Assembly: GCA_945290265.1 (NCBI GenBank)
Contig: CALYQW010000007.1
Span: 1 to 64,000, forward strand
Length of the DNA stretch: 64,000 nt
Reading direction: 5' to 3'
DNA from: an uncultured Erwinia sp.
Lineage (GTDB): Bacteria > Pseudomonadota > Gammaproteobacteria > Enterobacterales > Enterobacteriaceae
The notes beneath the pieces were generated by a model that was not told where the DNA came from, did not search any database, and saw nothing but the letters and a program-made list of their open reading frames with translations. The position numbers were made by a program, and so were the translations under genes. Below, one piece after another: positions 37,393 through 48,111 of this stretch. Positions within the stretch are counted from its first letter, which is position 1. Every line of letters begins with the position of its first letter.

Positions 37393-40266
37393 CTACTGAT
37401 ACGCGTCGATGGGAACACACGAGCAGAGCAGATTACGGTCGCCATAGACATCGTCCAGACGTTTAACCGTTGGCCAGTATTTATTGGCGCTGCCAGCCGG
37501 GAACACCGCCAGCTGACGGCTGTAAGGATGTGACCATTCCTCTGCCAGTTCCTGCTGGGTATGCGGGGCATTCACCAGCGGGTTATCGTCCGCCGGCCAC
37601 TCGCCAGCGGCAATCCGCTCGATCTCCTGATGGATCGCCAGCATCGCGTTAATAAAGCGATCCAGCTCATGCTGACTTTCCGATTCGGTCGGCTCTACCA
37701 TCAGGGTGCCAGCCACCGGGAAGGACATGGTTGGCGCATGGAAACCGTAGTCAATCAGGCGTTTAGCAATATCCAGCTCGCTGATACCGGTGCGCTCTTT
37801 CAGCGGACGAATATCCAGAATACATTCATGGGCCACATAGCCGTCACGTCCGGTATACAGGATCGGCCAGACGCACTGCAGACGGCTGGCAATATAGTTG
37901 GCATTCAGGATCGCCACCGAACTGGCCTGCTTCAGTCCCTGCGCTCCCATCATACGGATATACATCCAGCTGATAGGCAGGATCGAGGCACTGCCAAACG
38001 GTGCGGCAGAAACTGCCCCCTGGGCAGTTAACATACCTTCAATCTGCACCACGCTGTGCCCCGGCACAAAGGGTGCCAGGTGCGCTTTAACGCCAATCGG
38101 CCCCATGCCTGGCCCGCCGCCGCCGTGCGGAATACAGAAGGTTTTATGCAGATTCAGGTGCGAAACGTCCGCGCCAATATAGCCCGGCGTGGTGATGCCT
38201 ACCTGCGCATTCATATTGGCACCGTCCAGATACACCTGGCCGCCATACTGGTGCACAATCTCGCACACCTCACGGATGGTTTCTTCATACACCCCGTGGG
38301 TGGAAGGATAGGTCACCATAATGCAGGAGAGCGCCTCTCCCGCCTGCTCCGCCTTCAGGCGCAGATCCTGCAAATCAATATTGCCCTGGGGATCGCAGGC
38401 CACCACCACCACGCTCATCCCCGCCATCTGAGCCGATGCCGGGTTGGTGCCGTGCGCCGAGGCCGGGATCAGGCAGATGGTGCGATCGCTCTGATTCAGG
38501 CTCTGGTGATAGCGGCGGATCGCCAACAGCCCGGCATATTCGCCCTGCGCCCCCGAATTAGGTTGCATGCAGAGCGCATCATAGCCAGTCAGCTGGATCA
38601 GCCAGCGCGACAGCTGCCCGATCATCTGCAGATAACCGGCCGCCTGGTCTGCCGGACAGAACGGATGCAGTTCAGCAAATTCCGGCCAGGTTATCGGGAT
38701 CATCTCTGCCGCCGCATTCAGCTTCATAGTGCAGGAGCCCAGCGGGATCATCGCCTGATTGAGCGCCAGATCCTTACGTTCCAGGCTGTGCATATAACGC
38801 ATCATTTCAGTTTCGCTGTGATACGCGTTAAACACCGGGTGGGTCAGGATAGCATCAGTACGCAGCATCCCGGTGGGGATAGCCTCCGGGCGGGTACAGA
38901 CCTGCGCATCCAGCGCGCTGATATCCTGCTGATGGTTATCGCCCAGCAGGATCGAGAACAGCAGGCTGATATCGTCCCGGCAGGTGGTTTCATCCAGGGT
39001 GATCCCCACTGCATTCAGCAGATCGGTACGCAGGTTAACTCCCGCCGCCAGCGCCCGCTCAATCACTGCCGCTTTATCCGCCACCTCAACGGTTAAGGTA
39101 TCAAACCAGCTGTGGTGGCGCAGGGTCTGGCCGCCCTGCTGCAGGCCGCAGGCCAGAATACTGGTCAGACGATGGATACGCGCGGCAATGCGCTGTAATC
39201 CCTGCGGGCCGTGGAATACCGCATACAGGCTGGCAATATTGGCCAGCAACACCTGAGAGGTGCAGATATTGGAGTGGGCTTTCTCGCGGCGGATATGCTG
39301 CTCACGGGTTTGCATCGCCATACGCAGCGCGGTATTACCGGCGGCATCGCGCGACACACCAATAATCCGCCCCGGCATCGAGCGTTTGTGTTCATCACGC
39401 GCGGCAAAAAACGCCGCATGCGGGCCGCCATAGCCCATTGGCACGCCAAAGCGCTGGGCAGAGCCAAACACAATATCTGCCCCCTGTTTACCCGGCGACT
39501 GCAGCAGCACCAGCGCCATCATATCGGCAGCCACGCTGACCACCACCTGACGCTGTTTCAGCTCGCTGATTAACTCGCCGTAGTGATGCACTTCACCACT
39601 GCTGCCAGTGTGCTGCAGCAGCACGCCAAACACATCCTGCAGTTCCAGCACTTTCTCCGCCCGATCAACCAGCACCTCAAAGCCAAAGGTTTCCGCCCGG
39701 GTACGCACCACATCGAGGGTTTGCGGATGAACATCATCCGCGACAAAAAAGCGGTTAGCCTGTTTCAGTTTGCTGATGCGTTTTGCCATCGCCATCGCTT
39801 CTGCAGCGGCGGTGGCCTCATCCAGCAGCGAAGCAGACGCCACATCCAGCCCGGTCAGATCGATGGTTAACTGCTGAAAATTCAGCAAGGCTTCCAGACG
39901 TCCCTGGGACACTTCCGGCTGATAGGGGGTATAGGCGGTATACCAGCCGGGGTTTTCCAGCATATTGCGCAGGATCACCGGCGGCGTCAGTACCGGGGCA
40001 TACCCCATACCGATAAATGATTTAAACCGCTGATTCTGACTGGCAATGGCTTTTAACTCAGCCAGCGCCTGATGTTCACTGACCGCCTCACCAATCGCTG
40101 GCGGTTCGGCCAGCTGAATATTCGCGGGGACGATAGCGCCCGTCAGCGCCTGCAGTGAGTCTGCGCCAACGGCGTTCAGCATCGCCTGCTGCTGTTCGGG
40201 TGACGGGCCAATATGACGCGCAATAAACGCATCCTGGTTTTCAAGCTGGCTGAGAGTCTGAGTCAT
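37393..40266 (-). CDS. gcvP: Glycine dehydrogenase (decarboxylating), P-protein
   Basis: GcvP decarboxylates glycine with PLP and passes the aminomethyl group to lipoylated GcvH. The 957-residue length equals E. coli GcvP. The PLP lysine is K708 ([16 protein letters not shown]), and the Gly-rich and N-terminal [10 protein letters not shown] segments are present. An upstream in-frame start exists but would add 55 unrelated residues; [14 protein letters not shown] is the family start. It is last in gcvTHP. Confidence 0.97.
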   Translation of the reverse strand: MTQTLSQLENQDAFIARHIGPSPEQQQAMLNAVGADSLQALTGAIVPANIQLAEPPAIGEAVSEHQALAELKAIASQNQRFKSFIGMGYAPVLTPPVILRNMLENPGWYTAYTPYQPEVSQGRLEALLNFQQLTIDLTGLDVASASLLDEATAAAEAMAMAKRISKLKQANRFFVADDVHPQTLDVVRTRAETFGFEVLVDRAEKVLELQDVFGVLLQHTGSSGEVHHYGELISELKQRQVVVSVAADMMALVLLQSPGKQGADIVFGSAQRFGVPMGYGGPHAAFFAARDEHKRSMPGRIIGVSRDAAGNTALRMAMQTREQHIRREKAHSNICTSQVLLANIASLYAVFHGPQGLQRIAARIHRLTSILACGLQQGGQTLRHHSWFDTLTVEVADKAAVIERALAAGVNLRTDLLNAVGITLDETTCRDDISLLFSILLGDNHQQDISALDAQVCTRPEAIPTGMLRTDAILTHPVFNAYHSETEMMRYMHSLERKDLALNQAMIPLGSCTMKLNAAAEMIPITWPEFAELHPFCPADQAAGYLQMIGQLSRWLIQLTGYDALCMQPNSGAQGEYAGLLAIRRYHQSLNQSDRTICLIPASAHGTNPASAQMAGMSVVVVACDPQGNIDLQDLRLKAEQAGEALSCIMVTYPSTHGVYEETIREVCEIVHQYGGQVYLDGANMNAQVGITTPGYIGADVSHLNLHKTFCIPHGGGGPGMGPIGVKAHLAPFVPGHSVVQIEGMLTAQGAVSAAPFGSASILPISWMYIRMMGAQGLKQASSVAILNANYIASRLQCVWPILYTGRDGYVAHECILDIRPLKERTGISELDIAKRLIDYGFHAPTMSFPVAGTLMVEPTESESQHELDRFINAMLAIHQEIERIAAGEWPADDNPLVNAPHTQQELAEEWSHPYSRQLAVFPAGSANKYWPTVKRLDDVYGDRNLLCSCVPIDAYQ

Positions 40267-40336
40267 AAACGATCGATCCTGCGTCGGGCAAAGAGACAGG
40301 GACGGCGAACCGTCCCGCTGTGGCACTGAGTGCTGA

Positions 40337-40720
40337 TTATTCGATGCTGGCGCGGTAAGCTGCCGCATCCAGCAGGTTGGCCAGCTCACTTTCATCGCTG
40401 GCTTTAATCCGGAACAGCCAGCCTGCGCCATAAGGATCGCTGTTCACCAGCTCCGGTGAGGCTTCCAGACTGTCGTTTATTGCCACAATTTCGCCGCTCA
40501 ACGGTGCATAGATATCCGATGCCGCTTTTACCGATTCGGCCACTGCGCAGTCATCCCCCTGAGTACAGCTGTCGCCGCTGTCCGGCAGATCGACAAACAC
40601 CATATCGCCCAGCAGTTCCTGGGCATGTTCGGTGATCCCCACGGTCCAGCTGCCGTCAGCTTCCTGGCGCGCCCACTCATGACTGTCACGGTATTTCAGT
40701 TGCTCTGGTACATTGCTCAT
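40337..40720 (-). CDS. gcvH: Glycine cleavage system H-protein
   Basis: GcvH is the lipoyl carrier that shuttles the aminomethyl group between P-, T- and L-proteins. The 127-residue product has the lipoyl-attachment Lys at 65 ([12 protein letters not shown]) and the typical start [22 protein letters not shown] seven bases upstream supports the ATG at 40720. It is the middle gene of gcvT-gcvH-gcvP. Confidence 0.96.
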   Translation of the reverse strand: MSNVPEQLKYRDSHEWARQEADGSWTVGITEHAQELLGDMVFVDLPDSGDSCTQGDDCAVAESVKAASDIYAPLSGEIVAINDSLEASPELVNSDPYGAGWLFRIKASDESELANLLDAAAYRASIE

Positions 40721-40748
40721 CAAGCTGCTCTCCATCAATGTTATCTGT

Positions 40749-41852
40749 TCAGATGGCCTTAACCACCGACTTACCGGCACGCACAAACACCGGCCTGGTA
40801 ACCTGTACCGGCACTTCGCGGTTGCGGATCGGTACAATCGCCTGCTGACCAATGCCGGCCGGCACGCGCGCCAGCGCAATGCTGTAGCCCAGGGTGGGGG
40901 AAAACGACCCGCTGGTGATCACACCTTCCCGCTGGTTGCCCTCTTCGTCGCAGAACTGCACCGGCAGGCCATTACGCAGCACGCCTTTTTCGGTCATCAC
41001 CAGCCCGACCAGACGTTCAGTGCCTTCCTGACGCTGAAGCTCCAGCACTTCACGGCCAATAAACTGACGATCGTCCGGCTCCCAGCTGATGGCCCAGCCC
41101 ATATTAGCCGCCAGCGGTGAGACGGACTCATCCATCTCCTGACCATAGAGATTCATCCCGGCTTCCAGGCGCAGCGTATCGCGCGCCCCCAGACCGGCAG
41201 GTTTAACCCCGGCATCCAGCAGCTGCTGCCACAGAGCCTGCGCGGCGGTGCCAGGCAGGGCGATTTCATAACCGGATTCCCCGGTATAGCCGGTGGTGGC
41301 AATAAACAGCTCACCGCTCTGCACACCAAAGAACGGCGGCAGATCCGCTACCGCCGCCCGCTGACTGTCGTTAAGTAAGCCCTGCACTTTGTCCTGCGCA
41401 TGGGGTCCCTGCACCGCAATCAGAGCCAGCTCCTGACGCTCCACCAGTTCCACATTAAAGGGCCGCGCCTGCTCTGTAATCCACGCCAGATCCTTTTCCC
41501 GGGTAGCCGAGTTCACCACCAGGCGGAAATAGTCTTCACGGATAAAATAAACAATCAGATCGTCGATCACCCCGGCAGAGGCATTCAGCATCGCGGTATA
41601 CAGCGCCTTACCGGGTTGGGTGAGTTTGGCGACATCGTTCGCCAGCAGGTGGCGCAGAAACTCGCGGGTGCGCACGCCTTGCAGGTCAACAATCGTCATA
41701 TGGGAAACGTCAAACATCCCGGCGTCATTGCGCACCGCATGATGTTCATCAATCTGGGAACCATAGTGAAGCGGCATCATCCAGCTGTGGAAATCCACCA
41801 TACGCGCACCACAGGCCTGGTGCTGTTCAAATAACGGGGTGTGCTGAGTCAT
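40749..41852 (-). CDS. gcvT: Aminomethyltransferase, glycine cleavage T-protein
   Basis: GcvT transfers the one-carbon unit to tetrahydrofolate and releases ammonia. The 367-residue protein has the family start [21 protein letters not shown], the folate-binding Asp region (MFDVSHM), and [14 protein letters not shown] seven bases before the ATG at 41852 fixes the start. It is the first gene of the operon; GcvP and GcvH follow with short gaps. In E. coli the operon is activated by GcvA with glycine, stimulated by Lrp and repressed by PurR. Confidence 0.96.
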   Translation of the reverse strand: MTQHTPLFEQHQACGARMVDFHSWMMPLHYGSQIDEHHAVRNDAGMFDVSHMTIVDLQGVRTREFLRHLLANDVAKLTQPGKALYTAMLNASAGVIDDLIVYFIREDYFRLVVNSATREKDLAWITEQARPFNVELVERQELALIAVQGPHAQDKVQGLLNDSQRAAVADLPPFFGVQSGELFIATTGYTGESGYEIALPGTAAQALWQQLLDAGVKPAGLGARDTLRLEAGMNLYGQEMDESVSPLAANMGWAISWEPDDRQFIGREVLELQRQEGTERLVGLVMTEKGVLRNGLPVQFCDEEGNQREGVITSGSFSPTLGYSIALARVPAGIGQQAIVPIRNREVPVQVTRPVFVRAGKSVVKAI

Positions 41853-42276
41853 AACATTCCTGTCACTTATGCGGGTTGCTGACAAGCGCCTTCACCGTCT
41901 GCTGCGGTCAGACGCAAACGTTATCTTAATGATGAACTTACCACCGAATTTATCTCTTAACCATAAGCTGAGCAGGGGTGAATCGGCATTTTTAGAGGAA
42001 GAGCAGGAATTGCTCAGCGGAATTTAGTCCTGTTTATTTGAAATAAGTCAGAGACAATAACCAAATTAACACTGATAATTCAGATACAGATAAATATTTA
42101 ACCTGAGTACTGGCACGATCTGACTCTTGACAACAGCACTTCACATTATAAAAAATAATCCGAAATTAATAATGAGATTAGAAATTCTCAAATGAGACAT
42201 CTGCCGCCCGTGCGCAAGGGTGAACGATGAAACCAGGCCAGGTCCTGCCGTACGATTTTGCGCATTTCTGGAGATT
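41853..42276 (-). promoter_or_regulatory. gcvTHP control region
   Basis: This AT-rich interval upstream of gcvT has no gene. GACGCAAACGTTATCT at 41911-41926 matches the first 11 bases of the PurR box core (ACGCAAACGTT), so it is a plausible, imperfect PurR site 60 bp before the start. Inverted repeats at 42001-42015 (GAGCA/TGCTC) and 42173-42190 (TGAGA/TCTCA) are further candidates. GcvA and Lrp sites are expected from E. coli but I cannot place them. Confidence 0.45.
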
Positions 42277-42306
42277 AAAAAAAGGACTTACATATTCTGT
42301 AAGCCC
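42277..42306 (-). terminator. Rho-independent terminator of the pepP-ubiH-ubiI operon
   Basis: On the minus strand: GGGCTTACA, a 5-nt loop, TGTAAGTCC, then seven T, about 35 bp after the ubiI stop. Confidence 0.88.
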
Positions 42307-42340
42307 TTAATTCCGTTAGCGCATCTGTCAGCGGCAGCAG

Positions 42341-43540
42341 TTAACGCAGCCACTCCGGCAAATCGTGCATTCCCATAGCCTGTTTTAACAAACGGGGTTT
42401 CACCCCCGGCAGGTTATCCGCCAGGCTCAGCCCAATATCACGCAGCAACTTTTTCGCCGGGTTTTGTCCGGCAAACAGCTCGCGGAAGCCCTGCATACCC
42501 GCCAGCATCAGCGCGGCACTGTGCTTGCGGCCACGCTCATAGCGCCGCAGGTAGAGGTGCTGACCAATATCTTTGCCCTGCTGATGCAGGCGGCGAATTT
42601 CGCCAATCAGCGCCGCTGCATCCATAAAGCCCAGATTTACCCCCTGCCCGGCCAGCGGATGAATGGTATGCGCCGCATCGCCCACCAGCGCCAGCCGGTG
42701 CCCGGCGAAGTTGCGCGCATAGCGTCCGGTCAGTGGGAATGCCTTGCGCTCGCCGACCACTTCACATAGTCCCAGACGCAGGTCGAAAGCGACGGACAGC
42801 TGCTGATTAAAAATCGCTTCCGGCATCGACTGCAGGCGTGACGCCTCCTGTGGCGCAACCGACCAGACAATCGAGCACAGGTGGGGATCGCAGAGAGGTA
42901 AAAACGCCAGGATGCCGTCACCATGAAATACCTGGCGCGCCACGCCGCCGTGCGGCTGAGCCGTGCGGATAGTCGCCACCAGTGCATGGTGCTGGTAATC
43001 GCGGAAGATCACCGGAATATCAGCTTTTTCCCGCAGCCAGGAGTTGGCACCATCGGCGGCCACCAGTAAACGCGCGCTCATCATGCTGCCATCGGTCAGG
43101 GTAATAAAGGCTTCGTTATCGCCAAAAGCCACCTGTTGCAATGCCGCTGGCGCAATCAGGGTAATATCACTTAACGCCGCCGCCCGCTGCCACAGGGTCT
43201 GCTGAATCAGCGAATTTTCAATAATATGCCCCAGATGAGACAGCCCCTGCTGCTCAGTATCGAAAGCGATTTTGCCAAAACTGTCGCGATCCCAGACTTC
43301 CATGCCCTGCAGCGCGCTGGCGCGTTGCGCCACAATCGGCTCCCATACCTGTAAATGCTGTAACAGGCGCTCACTGGCGGCGTTGATTGCCGACACCCGC
43401 AGCCCATACTGGCTGCTGTCAAACGCTGCCGGTACCTCACGCTCCAGTACCGCCACGCGTAAGCCGCTGCCCTGCAGGCCGCTGGCGACCGCCAGTCCTA
43501 CCATACCGCCACCGGCGATGATGACATCAAATGTTTGCAT
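42341..43540 (-). CDS. ubiI: 2-octaprenylphenol hydroxylase UbiI (VisC)
   Basis: UbiI is the FAD monooxygenase that hydroxylates C5 of the ubiquinone ring under aerobic conditions. The 399-residue protein has the FAD-binding GGGMVG near the N-terminus, the DG motif (LLVAADGANSWLR), and the second FAD motif LVGDAAHTIHPLAGQGVN. It closely resembles E. coli UbiI (EWLR C-terminus, LRRYERGRKHSAALMLAGMQG). It is the last gene of ygfB-pepP-ubiH-ubiI. Confidence 0.96.
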   Translation of the reverse strand: MQTFDVIIAGGGMVGLAVASGLQGSGLRVAVLEREVPAAFDSSQYGLRVSAINAASERLLQHLQVWEPIVAQRASALQGMEVWDRDSFGKIAFDTEQQGLSHLGHIIENSLIQQTLWQRAAALSDITLIAPAALQQVAFGDNEAFITLTDGSMMSARLLVAADGANSWLREKADIPVIFRDYQHHALVATIRTAQPHGGVARQVFHGDGILAFLPLCDPHLCSIVWSVAPQEASRLQSMPEAIFNQQLSVAFDLRLGLCEVVGERKAFPLTGRYARNFAGHRLALVGDAAHTIHPLAGQGVNLGFMDAAALIGEIRRLHQQGKDIGQHLYLRRYERGRKHSAALMLAGMQGFRELFAGQNPAKKLLRDIGLSLADNLPGVKPRLLKQAMGMHDLPEWLR

Positions 43541-43553
43541 TACTGCATTCTCC

Positions 43554-44732
43554 TCAACGCTTAACCCAGCCCAACGTGCGCCCGGCCAGCAAATTTCTTA
43601 ACGGCGGCAAATTATCCATCACCATCAGTCCCAGATTGCGTCCAGCCACCAGCGGTGCATAGCGGTTGGCAAACAGTCGTACCAGCCCGTTGGTCAGGCC
43701 GATGGTCGCCTGCGCGTCCGGCTGACGCCGCCGCTGATAGCGCAACAGGGTGGTGTAATCGCCGGGATCGTCCCCGGCACGCCAGGCGGTGGTTATCGTC
43801 TCCGCCAGTGACATTACATCACGCATCCCGAGATTAAAGCCCTGACCGGCAATCGGATGCAGGGTTTGCGCCGCATTGCCCACCAGCGCCAGGCGCTGGC
43901 CGATATGAGAACTGGCGGTCAGTAACCGTAGCGGATAGCTGTAACGCTGCCCCACCTGGGTAATTTTTCCCAGACGCCAGCCAAAGGCCCGCTGCAGCCG
44001 CCGGATAAATTCCTGCTCACTCCAGCTATCAATCGTACTCTTACGCTGGTGCGGATGGCACCAGACCAGCGAACAGCGGCCATCTGACATCGGCAACAGC
44101 GCCAGCGGGCCATGTTCGGTAAAGCGTTCAAACGCCTGCCCCTGATGGGGCAGTTGGGTGCTGACATTGGCGATCACTGCAATTTGCTGATAATCATCAC
44201 TCTGCCACTGAATACCGCAGGCGGTGGCAGTGCGCGAAGCGCTGCCGTCGGCAGCCACCAGCAGACTGCCGGTTAACGTTTCCCCGCTGTTCAGGATCAC
44301 GCTGACCTGCTGCTGGCTGCGGCTGACCGCGCTGACGTTTGCCGGACAGCGTAAGGTCACGCCGGGGGCTTGTTGCAGGCGGGCAAACAGACGCTGACCC
44401 ACATCATGCAGCTCAACTACCTGCCCCAGTGCCGCCACGCCATAATCGGCAGCGTCCAGTGAAACAAAGCAGGCATGACCGCGATCGCTGACGTGAACAT
44501 GGGTAATCGCCGTAGCACAGGAGGCCAGTGTTGACCACAGGCCGATATCTGCCAGCTGCTGACAGGTGCCCGCCGCCAGCGCAATTGCCCGTCCGTCGAA
44601 CCCCGGATGCGCGCGGCTGTCCGGCGTCACAGACTCAATTAACGTCACCGGAAGTTGTCCCTGACTCAGATGGGAAATAGCCAGTGCCAGCGTTACGCCC
44701 GCCATGCCGCCACCGCTAATAATTATGCTCAT
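43554..44732 (-). CDS. ubiH: 2-octaprenyl-6-methoxyphenol hydroxylase UbiH
   Basis: UbiH is a second FAD monooxygenase of ubiquinone synthesis, acting at C1, and a paralogue of UbiI. It is 392 aa with GGGMAG, GFDGRAIALAAGTCQQL, VAADGSASRTA and LVGNAAQTLHPIAGQGFN. The start overlaps the pepP stop: ATG at 44732 (matching E. coli) or at 44735, adding one Met. The GD of the second FAD motif reads GN, as in E. coli UbiH. Confidence 0.95.
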   Translation of the reverse strand: MSIIISGGGMAGVTLALAISHLSQGQLPVTLIESVTPDSRAHPGFDGRAIALAAGTCQQLADIGLWSTLASCATAITHVHVSDRGHACFVSLDAADYGVAALGQVVELHDVGQRLFARLQQAPGVTLRCPANVSAVSRSQQQVSVILNSGETLTGSLLVAADGSASRTATACGIQWQSDDYQQIAVIANVSTQLPHQGQAFERFTEHGPLALLPMSDGRCSLVWCHPHQRKSTIDSWSEQEFIRRLQRAFGWRLGKITQVGQRYSYPLRLLTASSHIGQRLALVGNAAQTLHPIAGQGFNLGMRDVMSLAETITTAWRAGDDPGDYTTLLRYQRRRQPDAQATIGLTNGLVRLFANRYAPLVAGRNLGLMVMDNLPPLRNLLAGRTLGWVKR

Positions 44733-46045
44733 CATCCGTTCGCTGCCGCCATCAGGGCTTCAATCTCTGCGGCCTCTTTTACCACGCTGTCAGTCAGATT
44801 TTCGTTACCATCGGCGGTGATAATAATATCGTCCTCAATACGGATACCAATGCCGCGATATTCCGCAGGCACATCGGCATCCGGGGCGATATACAGTCCC
44901 GGCTCAATAGTCAGCACCATACCCGACTCCAGCATACGATCGCGATCGCTGCCGTAATGCCCAACATCGTGAACGTCCAACCCAAGCCAGTGGCTCAGGC
45001 CATGCATAAAAAAGGGCCGGTGCGCCTGAGCAGCGATCAGACCATCAACTTCCCCGTGCAGAATACCCAGTTTGACCAGGCCCCCCACTAACACCTTCAG
45101 TACTTCTGCCGTCACCGCCCGAATGCTGGTGCCAGGGCGATAAAGTTCCAGCGCCCGGTACACTGCGGCCAGTACAATATCGTAAACCGCGCGCTGTGGC
45201 GGGGTGAATTTACCATTCACCGGGAAGGTGCGGGTGATATCCCCGGCGTAGCCCTGATATTCACAGCCGGCATCGATCAGCACCAGCTGCCCGTCCTGCA
45301 TCTGACTTTCATTTTCGGTGTAATGCAAAATACAGCCGTTTTCGCCGGCGCCGACGATGGTGTTATACGCCGGGAAACGCGCACCATGACGGGCGAATTC
45401 ATGCTGGATCTCACCTTCAAGCTGATATTCAAACATCCCAGGCCGTGCCTGCTGCATGGCACGAGTGTGCGCCAGCGCACTGATACGCCCCGCTTCACGC
45501 AGTACCGCCTGCTCTTCATCCGATTTAATCAGCCGCAGCTCATGTACCCAGGGTCGCCAGTCGGTCAGGGTATCCGGTGCCGACTGATTCAGGCGGGCTC
45601 CGCGCCGCAACTTATCCAGCGCGTCGAATACCAGTTTATCCCCGTAGTCATACAGACCCTGCGCATGGTAGATCACGTCCAGACCGTTCAGTAACAGAAA
45701 CAGCTGCTGTTCAACGTCGTCCCAGGGCAGCGCCCTGTCCACCTTCAGCGCGTCCGGAGCCGCTTCCTGCCCCAGACGACGGCCAAACCAGATCTCGGCA
45801 TTCAGATCGCGCACGCGATTAAACAACACGCTGTGGCTGTGATCGTCAGTGCTTTTAATCAGTAACAGCAGCGCCTCCGGCTCATTAAAACCGGTGAAAT
45901 ACCAGAAATCACTGTTCTGGCGGTAAGGATATTCGCTGTCATTGCTACGCGTGGCTTCCGGGGCAGCAAAGATCAGCGCCGCACTTGCCGGGGCCATTTT
46001 CGCTAACAACGCCTGACGGCGGCGCATAAATTCCTGCTGAGTCAT
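44732..46045 (-). CDS. pepP: Xaa-Pro aminopeptidase PepP
   Basis: PepP is a Mn2+ aminopeptidase that removes N-terminal residues preceding proline. The 437-residue protein has the creatinase-like N-domain and a pita-bread catalytic domain. Metal ligands are visible in LIDAGCEYQG, YAGDITRTFP, HGLSHWLGLDVHD, TIEPGLYI and IRIEDDI. It lies between ygfB and ubiH, overlapping ubiH, as in E. coli. Confidence 0.96.
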   Translation of the reverse strand: MTQQEFMRRRQALLAKMAPASAALIFAAPEATRSNDSEYPYRQNSDFWYFTGFNEPEALLLLIKSTDDHSHSVLFNRVRDLNAEIWFGRRLGQEAAPDALKVDRALPWDDVEQQLFLLLNGLDVIYHAQGLYDYGDKLVFDALDKLRRGARLNQSAPDTLTDWRPWVHELRLIKSDEEQAVLREAGRISALAHTRAMQQARPGMFEYQLEGEIQHEFARHGARFPAYNTIVGAGENGCILHYTENESQMQDGQLVLIDAGCEYQGYAGDITRTFPVNGKFTPPQRAVYDIVLAAVYRALELYRPGTSIRAVTAEVLKVLVGGLVKLGILHGEVDGLIAAQAHRPFFMHGLSHWLGLDVHDVGHYGSDRDRMLESGMVLTIEPGLYIAPDADVPAEYRGIGIRIEDDIIITADGNENLTDSVVKEAAEIEALMAAANG

Positions 46046-46104
46046 CTGCTTCTCCTGAATACTGTTCCGTGATGCTGTCGCGGATCGGACGCTGACCAGT
46101 TCCG

Positions 46105-46683
46105 CTAGTGTAACGTTGGCTTGTCAGCCACCGCATTGACGGGGGTCATTTTGGTGAAGGTGTCGTGGCACAGCAAAGCCGCTACGCGCACATACTCAAT
46201 CACTTCTTCCAGCGACTGCTCCAGCTCTTCCTGATCCTCATCTTCATCATAGCCAAGCTGAGCAATGGTGCGCAGATCGTCAATGGCTTCGCCGGTTTCT
46301 CCGGTGACTTTATCCAGTTTCGGCTGCGTCACGCCCAGCCCCAGCAGGAAATGATTCACCCACCCCGCCAGCGCATCCGCGCGATCAAACACCGTGATAT
46401 CATCATCATCAGGCAGATAAAGCTGGAAAAGGAAGCCGTCATCTACCAGTGACTTGCCGACGGCTTCGTGCAGCTGAGTCAGTGGCGCGGTCAGGGTTTG
46501 TGAAAACGCCAGGCCTTCATTGGTCAGCTCATAAACCAGTCGCTGCCAGCTACTGTCACGGTTGCCACCGCAGATCAGGCCGCTAATCAGACCGTGTATT
46601 TCGGCAGGGGTCATCCCCACTCCCTGCTGCGACATTACAGAGGCCAGTAGGTTGTAAGCCGGCATAGTATTCGTTAATGACAT
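46105..46683 (-). CDS. ygfB: UPF0149 family protein YgfB
   Basis: This 192-residue cytoplasmic protein has no known enzyme activity. It carries the family start [17 protein letters not shown] (residues 24-40) and an acidic, helical C-terminal half ([17 protein letters not shown]). It heads the ygfB-pepP-ubiH-ubiI operon and is divergent from zapA across 170 bp, as in E. coli. In Pseudomonas a YgfB homologue affects antibiotic resistance regulation; no such role is shown here. Confidence 0.92.
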   Translation of the reverse strand: MSLTNTMPAYNLLASVMSQQGVGMTPAEIHGLISGLICGGNRDSSWQRLVYELTNEGLAFSQTLTAPLTQLHEAVGKSLVDDGFLFQLYLPDDDDITVFDRADALAGWVNHFLLGLGVTQPKLDKVTGETGEAIDDLRTIAQLGYDEDEDQEELEQSLEEVIEYVRVAALLCHDTFTKMTPVNAVADKPTLH

Positions 46684-46853
46684 ATGTTTTGTTCATCGTT
46701 GGCTGGATAAGTTCGTGATATGCTACCACCAGGTGCCTCAATGATTCCAGAAAGGGGTTGTCTGTTAGATTAGGGGTCGTTATAGTAGCCCCCCGCCCAA
46801 ACCATTGACTGGTAAGGGGGAATGCGGGCGTAGTAATCAGTCAGGAAGGTGGC

Positions 46854-47183
46854 ATGTCTGCACAACCGGTAGATATTCAAATTTTTGGTCGTTCATTAAG
46901 GGTAAATTGTCAGCCTGAACAGCAAGATGCGCTGAATCTGGCCGCCGAGGAACTTAATCAACGCTTGCAGGACTTAAAGGTTCGCACTAGAGTCACTAAT
47001 ACTGAGCAACTGGTCTTTATTGCTGCCCTCAACGTCTGTCACGAGCTGGCGCAGGAAAAAGTCAAAACTCGTGATTATGCGTCAAATATGGAGCAGCGCA
47101 TTCGGATGCTACAACAGACCATTGAGCAGGCATTGCTTGAACAGGGTCGTATCACCGAACGCACCGGTGCAAAGTTTGAATAA
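46854..47183 (+). CDS. zapA: Cell division protein ZapA
   Basis: ZapA binds FtsZ and bundles its filaments at the Z-ring. The 109-residue protein has the N-terminal FtsZ-binding part ([22 protein letters not shown] is its start) and a long C-terminal coiled coil that gives the tetramer. It is followed by 6S RNA and fau, the conserved zapA-ssrS-fau order. Confidence 0.96.
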   Translation: MSAQPVDIQIFGRSLRVNCQPEQQDALNLAAEELNQRLQDLKVRTRVTNTEQLVFIAALNVCHELAQEKVKTRDYASNMEQRIRMLQQTIEQALLEQGRITERTGAKFE

Positions 47184-47225
47184 CACTTTAGTGTCAGTTA
47201 TTATAAAACGACATTAAGGTACATA

Positions 47226-47410
47226 AATTCTCTGAGATGTTTGCCAGCGGGCCAGTCCCCTGAGCCGATATTTAGTACCAAAAAGAGTGTGGCGCTCTTA
47301 ACCTGTGCGCATGCCCGGCCTGTCCGGGAAGCCTGATGGTTATGACGGTATGCTCACCTTGAACCAAGGGTTCAAGGGTTACAGCCTGCGACGGCATCTC
47401 GGAGATCCCC
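47226..47410 (+). ncRNA. ssrS: 6S RNA
   Basis: 6S RNA mimics an open promoter and sequesters sigma70 RNA polymerase in stationary phase. The sequence matches E. coli ssrS at both ends (TTCTCTGAGATGTT ... GCATCTCGGAGATCCC, which pair in the terminal stem). Conserved blocks inside are GCGGGCCAGTCCCCTGAGCC and TGAACCAAGGGTTCAAGG. Length is about 185 nt, and it lies between zapA and fau. The central region is more divergent but keeps the large internal bulge flanks. Confidence 0.97.
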
Positions 47411-47466
47411 CTCTTATTGTATCTGCAGTTTTTCCGGCGTTTTTCCTTCAGTGATGGCAGGTGGTT

Positions 47467-48102
47467 ATGAAGTCAGTTACCCCGCTGGAGCAGCAAACCG
47501 ATGCGCGTCAGACCATTCGTCAGCAACTTCGCCAGTTACGGCGCGCCCTTCCCGCCGCAGAACAGCAGTCAGCAGCACAGCAGGTAGCCCGTCGCGCGCT
47601 GGATTTTGCCCCGCTGCGTCAGGCCGCAACCGTTGCGCTATTTTTGTCCTTTGACGGCGAGCTGGATACCCGGCCACTGATCGAATGCCTGTGGCATCGT
47701 GGCCAGCAGGTATTTTTACCGCGCCTGCACCCCTTTTCTCCCGGCCAGCTGCTGTTTTTACGTTATCAGCCCGATACTCGTTTAGTAACCAATCGCTTTG
47801 GCATCGCCGAGCCCACACTGGATATTCGCAGTCTGCTGCCGTTAAGTCAGCTGGATCTGCTGCTGGTGCCACTGGTGGCCTTTGATAGTGATGGTCAGCG
47901 TCTGGGGATGGGGAGAGGTTTTTACGATCGCACGCTGCAAAACTGGAAGCAGTATCACTTTCTACCGGTGGGGTTGGCCCATGACTGCCAGCAGGTGAAA
48001 CAGTTACCGACAGCGGCCTGGGATATCCCGCTGCCGGCACTGATTACGCCTTCGAAAATCTGGCACTGGCAACATACGGGCGAGGATAACGCCGCCCGTT
48101 AA
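47467..48102 (+). CDS. fau: 5-formyltetrahydrofolate cyclo-ligase
   Basis: This enzyme (also YgfA) converts 5-formyl-THF to 5,10-methenyl-THF with ATP. The 211-residue protein has the ATP/folate signature LVPLVAFDSDGQRLGMGRGF followed by YDR, and the N-terminal basic helix (RQTIRQQLRQLRRALP). The ATG at 47467 is preceded by GGCAGG; a GTG two codons upstream is the alternative. It is probably cotranscribed with ssrS, as in E. coli. Confidence 0.93.
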   Translation: MKSVTPLEQQTDARQTIRQQLRQLRRALPAAEQQSAAQQVARRALDFAPLRQAATVALFLSFDGELDTRPLIECLWHRGQQVFLPRLHPFSPGQLLFLRYQPDTRLVTNRFGIAEPTLDIRSLLPLSQLDLLLVPLVAFDSDGQRLGMGRGFYDRTLQNWKQYHFLPVGLAHDCQQVKQLPTAAWDIPLPALITPSKIWHWQHTGEDNAAR

Positions 48103-48111
48103 CCTTTGCGC